NCBI RefSeq assembly: GCF_018130215.1
Contig: NZ_JAFCKQ010000002.1
Span: 62,001 to 126,000, forward strand
Direction: 5' to 3'
Length of the DNA stretch: 64,000 nt
Source of the DNA: Bradyrhizobium jicamae
Lineage (GTDB): Bacteria; Pseudomonadota; Alphaproteobacteria; Rhizobiales; Xanthobacteraceae
Shown here in pieces: positions 1-8,204 of this stretch (position 1 is its first letter; the number at the start of each line of letters is the position of its first letter). A program made the translations under genes and the position numbers. The notes below the pieces were generated by a model. The model saw nothing but the letters and a program-made list of their open reading frames with translations. It was not told the origin of the DNA and did not search any database.

Positions 1-716
1 GAGAGGCGACCGGCTACACCATGCCGTTCCCGGTGCCGGGTCATTACGCCCAGATGCAGTCCAACATGGCGGCGACGCTGAACATCGACTGGATGCTCGA
101 TCTGGCGCGCGACGTGCTCGCGGCGGAGGGCGTCACGCGCTCCCGTGCCGATCTGATCCGCCGGCTCGACGATCAGGTGCTGCAGGCCAGGCCCGGCGAG
201 GTGTTGTTCCACCCGTTCATCTCGGATGCCGGCGAACGCGGTCCGTTCGTCTCGCATGAGGCCAGCGCACAATTCTTCGGCCTGCGCTCGCGCCATCGCT
301 TTGGCGACTTGCTGCGCGGCGTGATGGAAGGGCTCGCCTTCGCCGCGCGCGACTGCTACGCCGCGATGGGTTCGCTGCCGCGCGATGTCAGGATCACGGG
401 CGGCGCATCGCGCAGCCGCGCGCTTGGCACCATCCTCGGGGCTGCCCTGGATTGCAACGTCCGCATCTGCAGCCGCGGCGAGGCGGGCGCCGCGGGTGTC
501 GCGATGATCGCGGCGGTGACGATCGATGCGTATCCCGACATGACCGCCTGCGCCGAGCATTGGGTTTCACCTCATCTCAGCGCGCCGCAGCCGCCCGACG
601 CCGCGCTGGCGAAGCGCTACGCCGCAATGTTCCCCGCCTATCTCGATGCAAGGCTGGCGTCGCGGCCGGTCTGGACACAACTTGCCGCGCTGCGCGCCGG
701 AGGCGATCATGTCTAG
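1..716 (+). CDS. FGGY-family carbohydrate kinase, EryA/LyxK-like, 5'-truncated by the window edge
   Basis: Only the C-terminal ~238 residues are present; the reading frame is already open at base 3, so the start lies outside the window. The visible part is the second actin-like lobe of FGGY kinases: a GGASRSRALG loop (ATP-binding) followed by an EAGAAGVAMIAAV helix and a YPDMTACAEHWV stretch, which resembles erythritol kinases (EryA) more than xylulokinases. It would phosphorylate a polyol or ketose in the cytoplasm. The stop overlaps the ATG of the next gene by 8 bp, so the two are co-transcribed. The exact substrate is inferred only from this resemblance and from the GlpD-like dehydrogenase downstream. 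Confidence 0.85.
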   Translation, partial: EATGYTMPFPVPGHYAQMQSNMAATLNIDWMLDLARDVLAAEGVTRSRADLIRRLDDQVLQARPGEVLFHPFISDAGERGPFVSHEASAQFFGLRSRHRFGDLLRGVMEGLAFAARDCYAAMGSLPRDVRITGGASRSRALGTILGAALDCNVRICSRGEAGAAGVAMIAAVTIDAYPDMTACAEHWVSPHLSAPQPPDAALAKRYAAMFPAYLDARLASRPVWTQLAALRAGGDHV

Positions 717-1749
717 GTCCATCGCCATCGTCGGCGACCGTTTCATGCTGCCGTCGGTGTTCGCCGACCACATCACGGCCGCGTGCGGCAACGGCGTCGA
801 TATCCGCATCCTCGAGCAGCCCTGGCCGGACGAGCCGATGGAGCACGGCTATGCCGGCTCGAAGCTCGACGGCTTGAAGGAGTTCATGGGCCAGCCGGAC
901 GACATCGTCGCCTTCATCGGCGAGGCCGAGCTTCTGGTCACCCATCTGGCACCGATCTCGCGGTCGATGCTGGAGCGGCTGCCGAAACTGAAATTCGTCG
1001 CGGTGTCGCGCGGCGGGCCGGTCAATATCGACATGCAGGCGGCTCGGGATCACAACGTGCTGGTCGTCAATACACCGGGGCGCAATGCCAGCGCGGTAGC
1101 GGAATTCACCATCGGCGCGATCCTCGCCGAGACGCGCCTGATCCGCAGCGGCCACGAGGCGCTGCGCGGCGGCGAGTGGCGCGGCGATCTCTACCGGGCC
1201 GACCGCACCGGGCGGGAGCTCGGCGAGATGACCGTCGGCATCATAGGCTATGGCGCGATCGGCAGCCGCGTCGTGAAGCTGCTCAAGGCGTTCGGCTGCA
1301 AGATCCTGGTCGCCGATCCCTATGTCCAGCTCAGCGCGGCGGACCGCAATGACGGCGTCGAGCACGTTGCGCTCGGCGAGTTGCTGGCAAGGGCCGATAT
1401 CGTCACGCTGCACGCGCGGGTCACGGCGGAGACCACCGGCTTCATCGGGCGTGAAGCACTGGCGCGGATCAGGCAGGGCGCGTTCCTGATCAACACCGCG
1501 CGCGGTCCGCTGGTCGACTATGCGGCGCTCCATGATGCGCTGGCCTCCGGGCATCTCGGCGGCGCCATGCTCGACACTTTCGCGGTCGAGCCGGTGCCGG
1601 CGGATTGGCCGCTGCTGCAACTCCCCAACGTCACGCTGACGCCGCACATTGCGGGCGCCTCGGTGCGTACCGTCACCGTCGCCGCCGAACAGGCGGCTGA
1701 AGAGGTTCGCCGCTTCCTGGCCGGCGAACCGCCACTCAATCCGTGCTGA
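709..1749 (+). CDS. D-isomer-specific 2-hydroxyacid dehydrogenase (NAD-binding)
   Basis: A 346-residue oxidoreductase that should interconvert a 2-hydroxyacid and a 2-ketoacid with NAD(P)H. The nucleotide-binding motif GYGAIG is at residues 180-185. The catalytic trio is present: Arg265 (in NTARGPLVD), Glu294 (in FAVEP) and His313 (in TPHIAGAS). I chose the ATG at 709 because a GGAGG lies 6 bases upstream; the frame is open further upstream inside the kinase, but that part has no family similarity. It belongs to the kinase-aldolase-GlpD operon, where it may act on an acid formed from a sugar alcohol. Phosphoglycerate, glyoxylate and erythronate-type substrates all remain possible. Confidence 0.9.
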   Translation: MSRSIAIVGDRFMLPSVFADHITAACGNGVDIRILEQPWPDEPMEHGYAGSKLDGLKEFMGQPDDIVAFIGEAELLVTHLAPISRSMLERLPKLKFVAVSRGGPVNIDMQAARDHNVLVVNTPGRNASAVAEFTIGAILAETRLIRSGHEALRGGEWRGDLYRADRTGRELGEMTVGIIGYGAIGSRVVKLLKAFGCKILVADPYVQLSAADRNDGVEHVALGELLARADIVTLHARVTAETTGFIGREALARIRQGAFLINTARGPLVDYAALHDALASGHLGGAMLDTFAVEPVPADWPLLQLPNVTLTPHIAGASVRTVTVAAEQAAEEVRRFLAGEPPLNPC

Positions 1750-1767
1750 AGAGGAAAGGCTGTCCGA

Positions 1768-2499
1768 ATGACCCGTGAGGAACGACAATTGCGCGAGGCT
1801 GTCATCGCCAAGTGCCGATGGATGAACGCATCGGGTCTGAACCAGGGGACATCGGGCAATATCTCCGCCCGCTACAAGGACCGGATGCTGATCACGCCGT
1901 CGGCGACGCCCTATGATTCGATGAAGCCGGACATGATCGCCTCGATGCCGCTCGAAGGCGCCTATGGCGAATGGGATGGGCCGCTGCAGCCTTCTACCGA
2001 ATGGCGCTTCCATCTCGATATCATGCGCGCCCGTCCCGACGTTGGCGGTATCGTGCACACCCATTCCACCTATGCGACCGTGCTCGCGATTGCGCGCAAG
2101 TCGATCCCGGCCTGCCACTACATGATGGCGGCATTCGGCGGCACCGACATCCGTTGTGCGGGCTATGCGCGCTACGGCACCAAGGAGCTGTCGGAGCATG
2201 CGATCAGCGCGCTCGAGGGGCGCAACGGCTGCCTGCTTGCCAATCACGGCATGATCGCGCTCGGAGCCAATCTCGACAAGGCGATGTGGCTCGCCGTCGA
2301 GCTCGAGACCATCGCGCGCCAGTATTACCTCTCGCTGGCGCTGGACACGCGGATCATCCTCTCCGATGAGGAGATCGCCGAGACCGCGCAGGGCTTCTCC
2401 ACCTACGGCCTGCAGGCGCCGAAGCCGAAGCCGAAGGCGCGCGTGACGGCGAAGGCGGCGCCGCGCCGCGCCGAGAAACGGCGCAGCGGCAAGCGATGA
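1768..2499 (+). CDS. class II aldolase/adducin-family protein (FucA-like)
   Basis: A 243-residue zinc-dependent class II aldolase of the fuculose/ribulose-phosphate aldolase type, expected to cleave a phosphorylated ketose into DHAP and an aldehyde. Zinc ligands are visible as His97 and His99 (VHTHSTYAT) and His160 (LLANHG), with the likely catalytic Glu78 in STEWRFH. An AGGAAAGG ribosome site precedes the ATG. The last ~26 residues form a Lys/Arg/Ala/Pro tail not expected in FucA. The stop overlaps the start of the next gene (ATGA). Some members of the family are decarboxylases or dehydratases, so the reaction is not certain. Confidence 0.88.
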   Translation: MTREERQLREAVIAKCRWMNASGLNQGTSGNISARYKDRMLITPSATPYDSMKPDMIASMPLEGAYGEWDGPLQPSTEWRFHLDIMRARPDVGGIVHTHSTYATVLAIARKSIPACHYMMAAFGGTDIRCAGYARYGTKELSEHAISALEGRNGCLLANHGMIALGANLDKAMWLAVELETIARQYYLSLALDTRIILSDEEIAETAQGFSTYGLQAPKPKPKARVTAKAAPRRAEKRRSGKR

Positions 2500-4010
2500 C
2501 GGGTACTGCGCCGGCTGCCGGCAGGGATCACGGACTGGTCGATCTCGCCGTCATCGGCGGCGGCATCAACGGCGCCGGCATCGCGCGCGATGCGGCGGGT
2601 CGCGGGCTGACAGTCCTGCTCTGCGAGAAGGACGATTTCGCCGAAGGTACCTCGTCGCGTTCGGGCAAACTGATCCATGGCGGCCTGCGCTATCTCGAAT
2701 ATTACGAATTCCGCCTGGTGCGCGAGGCGCTGATCGAGCGCGAGGTGCTGCTGGCCTCCGCGCCTCATATCATCTGGCCGATGCGCTTCGTGCTGCCGCA
2801 TTCGCCGGAGCAGCGGCCGGCCTGGCTGGTCCGCACCGGGCTGTTCCTCTACGACCATCTCGGCGGCCGCAAGCGCCTGGCCGGCAGCCGCAGCCTTGAT
2901 CTGTCGCGCGCGCCGGAAGGCGTGCCGCTGCTGGCAGAGTTTCGCCGCGCCTTCGAATATTCCGACTGCTGGGTCGATGATGCGCGGCTGGTCATCCTCA
3001 ATCTGATCGATGCCGCGGACAAGGGCGCGGTGATTCTGCCGCGCACCCGCGCCGCCAGCGCGAGCCGCGAGGGCGACGTATGGCGGCTCGAGATGCTGCG
3101 CGCGGATGGCACGTCCGAAGTCGTGCGCTCGCGGGCGCTGGTCAATGCCGCCGGACCCTGGGTGCAGGACGTCGTACAGGGCGTCGCCGGACTGAACGCC
3201 GGCCACAATGTGAGGCTCGTCAAGGGCAGCCATCTGGTGGTCCCGAAATTCTGGGATGGGCCCCATGCCTACCTGCTGCAGAACGATGATCGCCGCGTCA
3301 TCTTCGTCAATCCCTACGAGGATGATCTCGCCCTGATCGGCACGACCGACATTCCCTATGAAGGGCGCGCCGAAGAGGTCGCGATCGATGAAGCAGAGAC
3401 TGCCTACCTGCTCCAGGTGCTGAAGCGCTATTTCAGGAACGCGCCGCAGCGGGCCGACATCGTGCACGCCTTCTCGGGCGTGCGGCCGCTCTACGACGAC
3501 AACGCCGAAAATCCGTCCGCGGTGACGCGGGACTACGTGTTCGAGGTCGACGGCACAGCCGGCGTCGCGCCCGTGCTGTCGATCTTCGGCGGCAAGATCA
3601 CCACCTATCGGCGGCTCGCCGAACATGCCTTGCAGCGCCTCGAGCCGTGGTTTCCCAAGATGTCGCCGGCATGGACATCGGGCGCAACGCTGCCGGGCGG
3701 CGACATGGCTGAGTTCGACGATTTCGCCGCTGGCCTGGCCGGCGCCTATCCCGGTCTGCCGCGCGAACTGGTGCAGCATCACGCCCGGCTATACGGTACG
3801 CGGGCGCGCGCCCTGCTGGGATCGGCCCGCAACTGTGCCGATCTCGGACGCCATTTCGGCGGCCATCTGTACGCAAGCGAGGTCGACTTCCTTCGCCAAA
3901 CCGAATGGGCGACGACATCAGCCGACGTTCTGGACCGCCGCACCAAGCATGGCCTGCACCTCTCAGCCGTGCAGCGCGCCGCCGTCGAATGCTATCTTGC
4001 AGCCAAGTGA
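2496..4010 (+). CDS. glpD: FAD-dependent glycerol-3-phosphate dehydrogenase-like protein (GlpD/EryB family)
   Basis: A 504-residue flavoprotein of the GlpD family: an N-terminal FAD-binding GGGINGAGIARDAAGRG loop near residue 19, the EGTSSRSGKLIHGGLRYLEY signature, and a C-terminal DAO_C region. GlpD oxidises glycerol-3-phosphate to DHAP at the membrane and feeds the quinone pool; the related EryB oxidises erythritol-4-phosphate. Because the gene starts by ATGA overlap directly after a sugar-phosphate aldolase, and an EryA-like kinase opens the operon, a polyol-phosphate substrate is at least as likely as glycerol-3-phosphate. It is the last gene of the first operon; an operator-like pair follows. 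Confidence 0.88.
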   Translation: MTGTAPAAGRDHGLVDLAVIGGGINGAGIARDAAGRGLTVLLCEKDDFAEGTSSRSGKLIHGGLRYLEYYEFRLVREALIEREVLLASAPHIIWPMRFVLPHSPEQRPAWLVRTGLFLYDHLGGRKRLAGSRSLDLSRAPEGVPLLAEFRRAFEYSDCWVDDARLVILNLIDAADKGAVILPRTRAASASREGDVWRLEMLRADGTSEVVRSRALVNAAGPWVQDVVQGVAGLNAGHNVRLVKGSHLVVPKFWDGPHAYLLQNDDRRVIFVNPYEDDLALIGTTDIPYEGRAEEVAIDEAETAYLLQVLKRYFRNAPQRADIVHAFSGVRPLYDDNAENPSAVTRDYVFEVDGTAGVAPVLSIFGGKITTYRRLAEHALQRLEPWFPKMSPAWTSGATLPGGDMAEFDDFAAGLAGAYPGLPRELVQHHARLYGTRARALLGSARNCADLGRHFGGHLYASEVDFLRQTEWATTSADVLDRRTKHGLHLSAVQRAAVECYLAAK

Positions 4011-4050
4011 GCGCAGGTCGGGAGATGACGGGACGACTTGTCGCAAATTG

Positions 4051-4083
4051 TGATCTATTGCTCAGACCATGAGCATATGATCT
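4051..4083 (+). promoter_or_regulatory. tandem palindromic operator, pair 1 (candidate SorC-type regulator site)
   Basis: Two sites related to the palindrome TGAGCATATGCTCA lie 19 bp apart: TGATCTATTGCTCA at 4051-4064 (10 of 14 match) and TGAGCATATGATCT at 4070-4083 (12 of 14 match). The pair ends 9 bp before the ATG of the HAD phosphatase, which is followed by the SorC-type regulator. The same motif with the same 19-bp step recurs at 5826-5858. This suggests autoregulation of the regulator unit; the assignment is inference. Confidence 0.6.
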
Positions 4084-4092
4084 CATGGCGGG

Positions 4093-4758
4093 ATGGAATT
4101 CCGTCTTCCCGGGACCGATCTCATCATCTTCGACTGCGACGGCGTGCTCGTCGACAGCGAGGAGCTGAGCTGCCGCTGCCTGTCCGACGCGCTTGGGCGG
4201 GTCGGCGTTGCGATGAGCACGGAGCAGGTGCATGAGCGCTTCCTCGGGCGCAGCGTGGCGGCCGTGGTGGCGTACTGCCTCGACGAGGGCAGGCCGGTTC
4301 CGGACACCTTCCTGACCGATCTGGCAGTGCAGGTGCGCGAGACCTTTCGCGCGCAGCTCAAGCCGATTCCGGGCGTGGCAGCCGTGCTGACGGAATTGCA
4401 CCTGCCGCACTGCGTCGCGTCTTCGAGCGACCTCGAGCGCGTGAAGTTTTCACTGCAATTTACAGGCCTTGCGTCCCATTTCGGGCCGCGGCTGTACAGC
4501 TCCCAGATGGTCGCGCGCGGCAAGCCGGCGCCGGATCTGTTCCTGCATGCGGCCGGCGCGATGGGATGCGAGCCGCAGCGCACGCTTGTGATCGAGGACA
4601 GCGTCAGCGGCGTGATGGCAGCGAAGGCGGCGGGCATGAAAGCCTGGGGATTCGTCGGCGGGGGCCACTACCGCGGGCGGCAGGCTGATGGTTTGCTCCG
4701 GGACGCCGGCGCGGATCGCATCTTCGCGTCGATGGCGGATTTCTGGACCGAAGGCTGA
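4093..4758 (+). CDS. HAD-superfamily (subfamily IA) sugar-phosphate phosphatase-like protein
   Basis: A 221-residue HAD hydrolase. The nucleophile and acid/base pair is FDCDGVLVDSE (Asp14, Asp16), motif II is the SSS of CVASSS, and motif III is the GKPAPDLFLHAA lysine followed by VIEDSVSG. This is the beta-phosphoglucomutase/DOG phosphatase group, which removes phosphate from small sugar or polyol phosphates in the cytoplasm. It lies between the operator pair and the regulator (9 bp gap), so it is probably co-transcribed with it. It could detoxify dead-end sugar phosphates of the pathway, or be an isomerising phosphomutase. Confidence 0.85.
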   Translation: MEFRLPGTDLIIFDCDGVLVDSEELSCRCLSDALGRVGVAMSTEQVHERFLGRSVAAVVAYCLDEGRPVPDTFLTDLAVQVRETFRAQLKPIPGVAAVLTELHLPHCVASSSDLERVKFSLQFTGLASHFGPRLYSSQMVARGKPAPDLFLHAAGAMGCEPQRTLVIEDSVSGVMAAKAAGMKAWGFVGGGHYRGRQADGLLRDAGADRIFASMADFWTEG

Positions 4759-4767
4759 CGGACGACA

Positions 4768-5721
4768 ATGGCAGCGCCTGACAACGAAAAATCCCGTCTC
4801 GACGACGCGGCGCGCGCCGGCTGGCTCTATTTCATTGCGGGTCACACCCAGGACGAGATCGCGAAAATGTTGCAGGTGTCGCGCGCCTCGGCGCAGCGCC
4901 TGGTGTCGCTGTGCCTGGCGGAGCGGTTGATCACATTTCGCCTCGAACATCCCATTGCGGCCTGCATGGAATTGGCTTCCAGGCTGAAGAGCCGGTTCGG
5001 TCTGGTGCATTGCGACGTCGTCCCGACCGATCCGGCGGCGCCGCTGTCGACCGCCGGCATTGCCGAGCGCAGCGCGAACATCCTGGAGACCACACTGCGC
5101 TCGGAGACGCCGGTCATCGTGGCGCTGGGTACCGGCCGTGCGGTGCGCGCCGCGGTCGAGCGCGTTTCGCCGATCGAGCGGCCGGATCACCAGATCGTCT
5201 CGCTGGTCGGCAACATCTCCGCCGACGGCTCGGCCAGCTTCTACGACACTGTGGGGCGGCTCGCCGACCGCACCGGCGCGCGGCATTACCCCATGCCGCT
5301 GCCGTTTCTGATGTCGAGCGAGGACGAGCGCAACCGCATGATCCGGATCGAGCCGATCGCGCGGGTCAGGGCGGTCGCCGCCAAGGCCGATCTCCGGCTG
5401 ATCGGCATCGGGCAGATGGACCAGAAGGCGCAGGTCCATGTCGACGGCTTCGTTACCCGCGAGGAGCTGCTGGAGATGATGCGGCTGGGTGCCATCGGCG
5501 AGGTGACGGGCTGGGCCTATGACGCCAAGGGAAAGCTGATCAAGGGCGGCACCAACAAGCGATTGACCAGCATTCCGCCGCAAATTCCGGTGCAATCCAC
5601 CACCATCGGCGCCGCCGTCGGCGCCGCCAAGGTGCCGGCGATCAAGGCCGCGCTTGCGGGCCACGTGGTCAACGGCCTGATCACCGACGAGGCGACCGCG
5701 CGCGCGATCCTCGAGCGCTAG
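4768..5721 (+). CDS. SorC/DeoR-type sugar-binding transcriptional regulator
   Basis: A 317-residue regulator with an N-terminal helix-turn-helix (about residues 20-50, including HTQDEIAKMLQVSRASAQRL) and a C-terminal SorC-type phosphosugar-binding domain with an ISADGSASFYD stretch. The family (SorC, EryD, SmoC-like) controls polyol operons and responds to phosphorylated sugars. It sits between the catabolic genes and the polyol importer, and paired palindromes lie before its own transcription unit and before the importer, so it is the obvious candidate to bind both. The last residues (TDEATARAILER) are typical of the family. Whether it represses or activates is not visible. Confidence 0.9.
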   Translation: MAAPDNEKSRLDDAARAGWLYFIAGHTQDEIAKMLQVSRASAQRLVSLCLAERLITFRLEHPIAACMELASRLKSRFGLVHCDVVPTDPAAPLSTAGIAERSANILETTLRSETPVIVALGTGRAVRAAVERVSPIERPDHQIVSLVGNISADGSASFYDTVGRLADRTGARHYPMPLPFLMSSEDERNRMIRIEPIARVRAVAAKADLRLIGIGQMDQKAQVHVDGFVTREELLEMMRLGAIGEVTGWAYDAKGKLIKGGTNKRLTSIPPQIPVQSTTIGAAVGAAKVPAIKAALAGHVVNGLITDEATARAILER

Positions 5722-5803
5722 ATCCCGTACCCTTCGCAACTGCGAAACTTCCTTCCAGGCTGTGACGATCGCAAAGATCGCGCGCGGCTGCGCATTCGCA
5801 TGC

Positions 5804-5858
5804 TTGACAAAAATCGGAGACAGGGTGAACATACGCTCAACACGTGGGCATATGCTCA
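5804..5858 (+). promoter_or_regulatory. promoter with tandem palindromic operator, pair 2, for the polyol importer operon
   Basis: A TTGACA (-35) lies at 5804-5809; a weak -10 overlaps the first palindrome. TGAACATACGCTCA (5826-5839) and TGGGCATATGCTCA (5845-5858) match the inferred consensus TGAGCATATGCTCA at 12 and 13 of 14 positions and are 19 bp apart, as in the pair at 4051-4083. Their position over and just after the -10 fits repression of the downstream importer genes. Binding by the SorC-type protein is inference. Confidence 0.65.
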
Positions 5859-5880
5859 ACGTGGCTTATGGGAGGTTGCC

Positions 5881-7194
5881 TTGAAAAACGTCCTTTGCGC
5901 CGTCACGGGCGCCGTTGCCCTTCTGATTTCCGCCCCCTCGCTCGCCGAGACCGCGTTGACGATCGCGACCGTCAACAACAGCGACATGATCCGCATGCAG
6001 GGGCTCACCAGCGAATTCACCGCCAAGAACCCCGACATTTCAGTGAAATGGGTGACGCTCGAGGAGAACGTGCTGCGCCAGCGCGTCACGACCGACATCG
6101 CCACCAAGGGCGGTCAGTTCGATATTCTGACCATCGGCACCTATGAAGTGCCGATCTGGGCGAAGAAGGGCTGGCTCGTGCCGCTCGACAAGCTCGGCGC
6201 CGACTACGACGTCAACGATCTGCTGCCGAAGATCCGCGATGCCGTCTCGGTCGACGGCAAGCTCTATGCCGCGCCGTTCTACGGCGAGAGCTCGATGGTG
6301 ATGTATCGCACCGACCTGTTCGAAAAGGCCGGCCTGAAGATGCCGGAAAGCCCGACCTGGGACTTCGTGGTCGATGCCGCCAAGAAGCTGAACGACAAGG
6401 CGGGCGGCGTCTACGGCATCTGCCTGCGCGGCAAGGCCGGCTGGGGCGAGAACATGGCGTTCCTGACCGCCATGTCCAATTCGTTCGGCGCGCGCTGGTT
6501 CGACGAGAAGTGGGAGCCGCAGTTCAATTCGCCGGAATGGAAGAAGACGCTGACGACCTATGTCGACCTGATGAAGCAGGCCGGCCCTCCCGGCGCCTCT
6601 TCGAATGGCTTCAACGAGAACCTCGCTTTGTTCAGCGCCGGCAAGTGCGCGATGTGGATCGATGCCACGGTGGCGGCGTCCATGGTGACCAATCCGAAGG
6701 ATTCCAAGGTCGCCGACAAGGTCGGCTTCGCGCTGGCCCCGAACACCGGGCTCGGCAAGAACGCCAACTGGCTGTGGGCGTGGAGCCTCGCGGTCCCCGC
6801 CGGCTCGAAGAAGGTCGATGCGGCCGAGAAGTTCATCGCCTGGGCGACCAGCAAGGAATACGCCAAGCTCGTCGCGTCCAAGGAAGGCTGGGCCGCCGCA
6901 CCTCCCGGCACGCGCACCTCGCTGTACCAGAACCCCGACTATCTGAAGACGGCACCGTTCGCCAAGATGACGCTGGCCTCGATCGATGCGGCTGATCCGA
7001 ACCATCCGACCGTGAAGCCGGTGCCTTATGTCGGCGTGCAGTATGCGGCGATCCCCGAATTCCAGGGCCTCGGCACCGCCGTGGGACAGCAATTCTCCGC
7101 TGCGCTCTCCGGCTCGACCACGGTCGACGCCGCCCTGGCGGCCGCCCAGTCCGCGACCGAGCGTGAAATGAAGCGTGCGGGCTACATCAAGTAG
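5881..7194 (+). CDS. polyol ABC transporter substrate-binding protein (SmoE/MtlE-like), TTG start
   Basis: A 437-residue periplasmic solute-binding protein of family 1 (maltose/sorbitol type). The signal peptide is short: KNVLCAVTGAVALLISAPSLAE. I chose TTG at 5881 because GGGAGG lies 5-6 bases upstream and translation from it begins directly with the signal peptide. An in-frame ATG at 5800 would add 27 residues and would lie upstream of the -35 box. It is the first gene of an importer operon arranged like mtlEFGK of Pseudomonas and smoEFGK of Rhodobacter, which import mannitol, sorbitol or arabitol. The ligand cannot be read from the sequence. Confidence 0.9.
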   Translation: MKNVLCAVTGAVALLISAPSLAETALTIATVNNSDMIRMQGLTSEFTAKNPDISVKWVTLEENVLRQRVTTDIATKGGQFDILTIGTYEVPIWAKKGWLVPLDKLGADYDVNDLLPKIRDAVSVDGKLYAAPFYGESSMVMYRTDLFEKAGLKMPESPTWDFVVDAAKKLNDKAGGVYGICLRGKAGWGENMAFLTAMSNSFGARWFDEKWEPQFNSPEWKKTLTTYVDLMKQAGPPGASSNGFNENLALFSAGKCAMWIDATVAASMVTNPKDSKVADKVGFALAPNTGLGKNANWLWAWSLAVPAGSKKVDAAEKFIAWATSKEYAKLVASKEGWAAAPPGTRTSLYQNPDYLKTAPFAKMTLASIDAADPNHPTVKPVPYVGVQYAAIPEFQGLGTAVGQQFSAALSGSTTVDAALAAAQSATEREMKRAGYIK

Positions 7195-7210
7195 CGCAGT
7201 CGAGTAGCCA

Positions 7211-7302
7211 GGGCGCGATCATCGCGCCCCGGCCGTCGGCCAGCTCAATCCTCCCGAGCTGGACCACTGCGACCATCCTGTCCCGCGCCGGCCGGGATGG
7301 TC
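7211..7302 (+). other. two intercistronic hairpins after the binding-protein gene
   Basis: The gap between binding protein and permease holds the palindrome GGGCGCGATCATCGCGCCC (7211-7229) and a second stem GACCATCC/GGATGGTC (7271-7302). Such structures after a binding-protein gene commonly stabilise the upstream mRNA or attenuate read-through, giving more binding protein than permease. There is no U-tract, so a full terminator is unlikely. Confidence 0.5.
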
Positions 7303-7327
7303 GCCCTTTCCCAAAAAGGAGGCGGCG

Positions 7328-8200
7328 ATGGCGACCCAGCAGACCCAACTGCTCGCGCGAACACTGCTCACTCCCGCCGTGGCGCTGTTGTTCATCTGGA
7401 TGATCGTGCCGCTCGCGCTCACGATCTATTTCGCGACGCTGCATTACAATCTGCTCGATCCCGGCTCGGAAACATTCGTCGGGCTGGAGAATTTCCGCTA
7501 CTTCCTGACCGATCCGGCTTTCCTCGCCTCGCTGCAGAACACGCTGGTGCTGGTCGGTTCGGTGCTTGCGATCACGATCCTGCTCGGCGTGCCGCTGGCG
7601 CTGCTGCTCGACCAGCAGGTGGTCGGGCTCTCGATCGTCCGCCTGATGGTGATCGCGCCGTTCTTCGTGATGCCCACGGTCAGTGCGCTGGTCTGGAAGA
7701 ACCTGCTGATGCATCCGGTGTCCGGCCTGTTCGCCTGGATCGCGCATCTGTTCGGGCTGCCGGCGATCGACTGGTTCAACGATGCGCCGCTGTTCTCGGT
7801 GATCCTGATCGTCGCCTGGCAATGGCTGCCGTTCGCCACCCTGATCCTCCTGACCGCGCTGCAATCGCTCGACGAAGAGCAGAAGGAGGCAGCCGAGATG
7901 GATGGGGCGAGCGCGGTCTCGACCTTCATCTACATCACGCTGCCGCATCTGGCGCGCCCGATCACGGTGGTGATCCTGATCGAGACCATCTTCCTGCTCA
8001 CGGTATTCGCCGAGATCTTCGTCACCACCGGCGGCGGCCCTGGCCTGCAGACCACCAACATCGCCTTCCTGATCTATTCCCAGGCGCTGATCCAGTACGA
8101 CGTCGGAAGCGCATCGGCAGGCGGCCTGGTCGCGGTGGTGCTCGCCAACATCGTCGCCTTCTTCCTCGTTCGTATCGTCGGCCGGAATCTGGAGGCGTAA
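7328..8200 (+). CDS. polyol ABC transporter permease (SmoF/MtlF-like)
   Basis: A 290-residue inner-membrane permease of the MalF/SmoF type with six predicted hydrophobic segments, the first around residues 15-35. The cytoplasmic EAA loop (EAAEMDGASAVSTFIYITLP, about residues 190-210), which docks the ATPase, is clear. An AAGGAGG ribosome site precedes the ATG. It pairs with the next gene (4 bp gap) to form the transmembrane channel for the polyol delivered by the upstream binding protein. Confidence 0.93.
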   Translation: MATQQTQLLARTLLTPAVALLFIWMIVPLALTIYFATLHYNLLDPGSETFVGLENFRYFLTDPAFLASLQNTLVLVGSVLAITILLGVPLALLLDQQVVGLSIVRLMVIAPFFVMPTVSALVWKNLLMHPVSGLFAWIAHLFGLPAIDWFNDAPLFSVILIVAWQWLPFATLILLTALQSLDEEQKEAAEMDGASAVSTFIYITLPHLARPITVVILIETIFLLTVFAEIFVTTGGGPGLQTTNIAFLIYSQALIQYDVGSASAGGLVAVVLANIVAFFLVRIVGRNLEA

Positions 8201-8204
8201 CGTC

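Noticed and set aside
5800..5880. ATG at 5800 as start of the polyol-binding protein
   Set aside because: It would precede the -35 box, run through the operator and place 27 polar residues before the signal peptide. The TTG at 5881 has a good ribosome site directly before the signal peptide.
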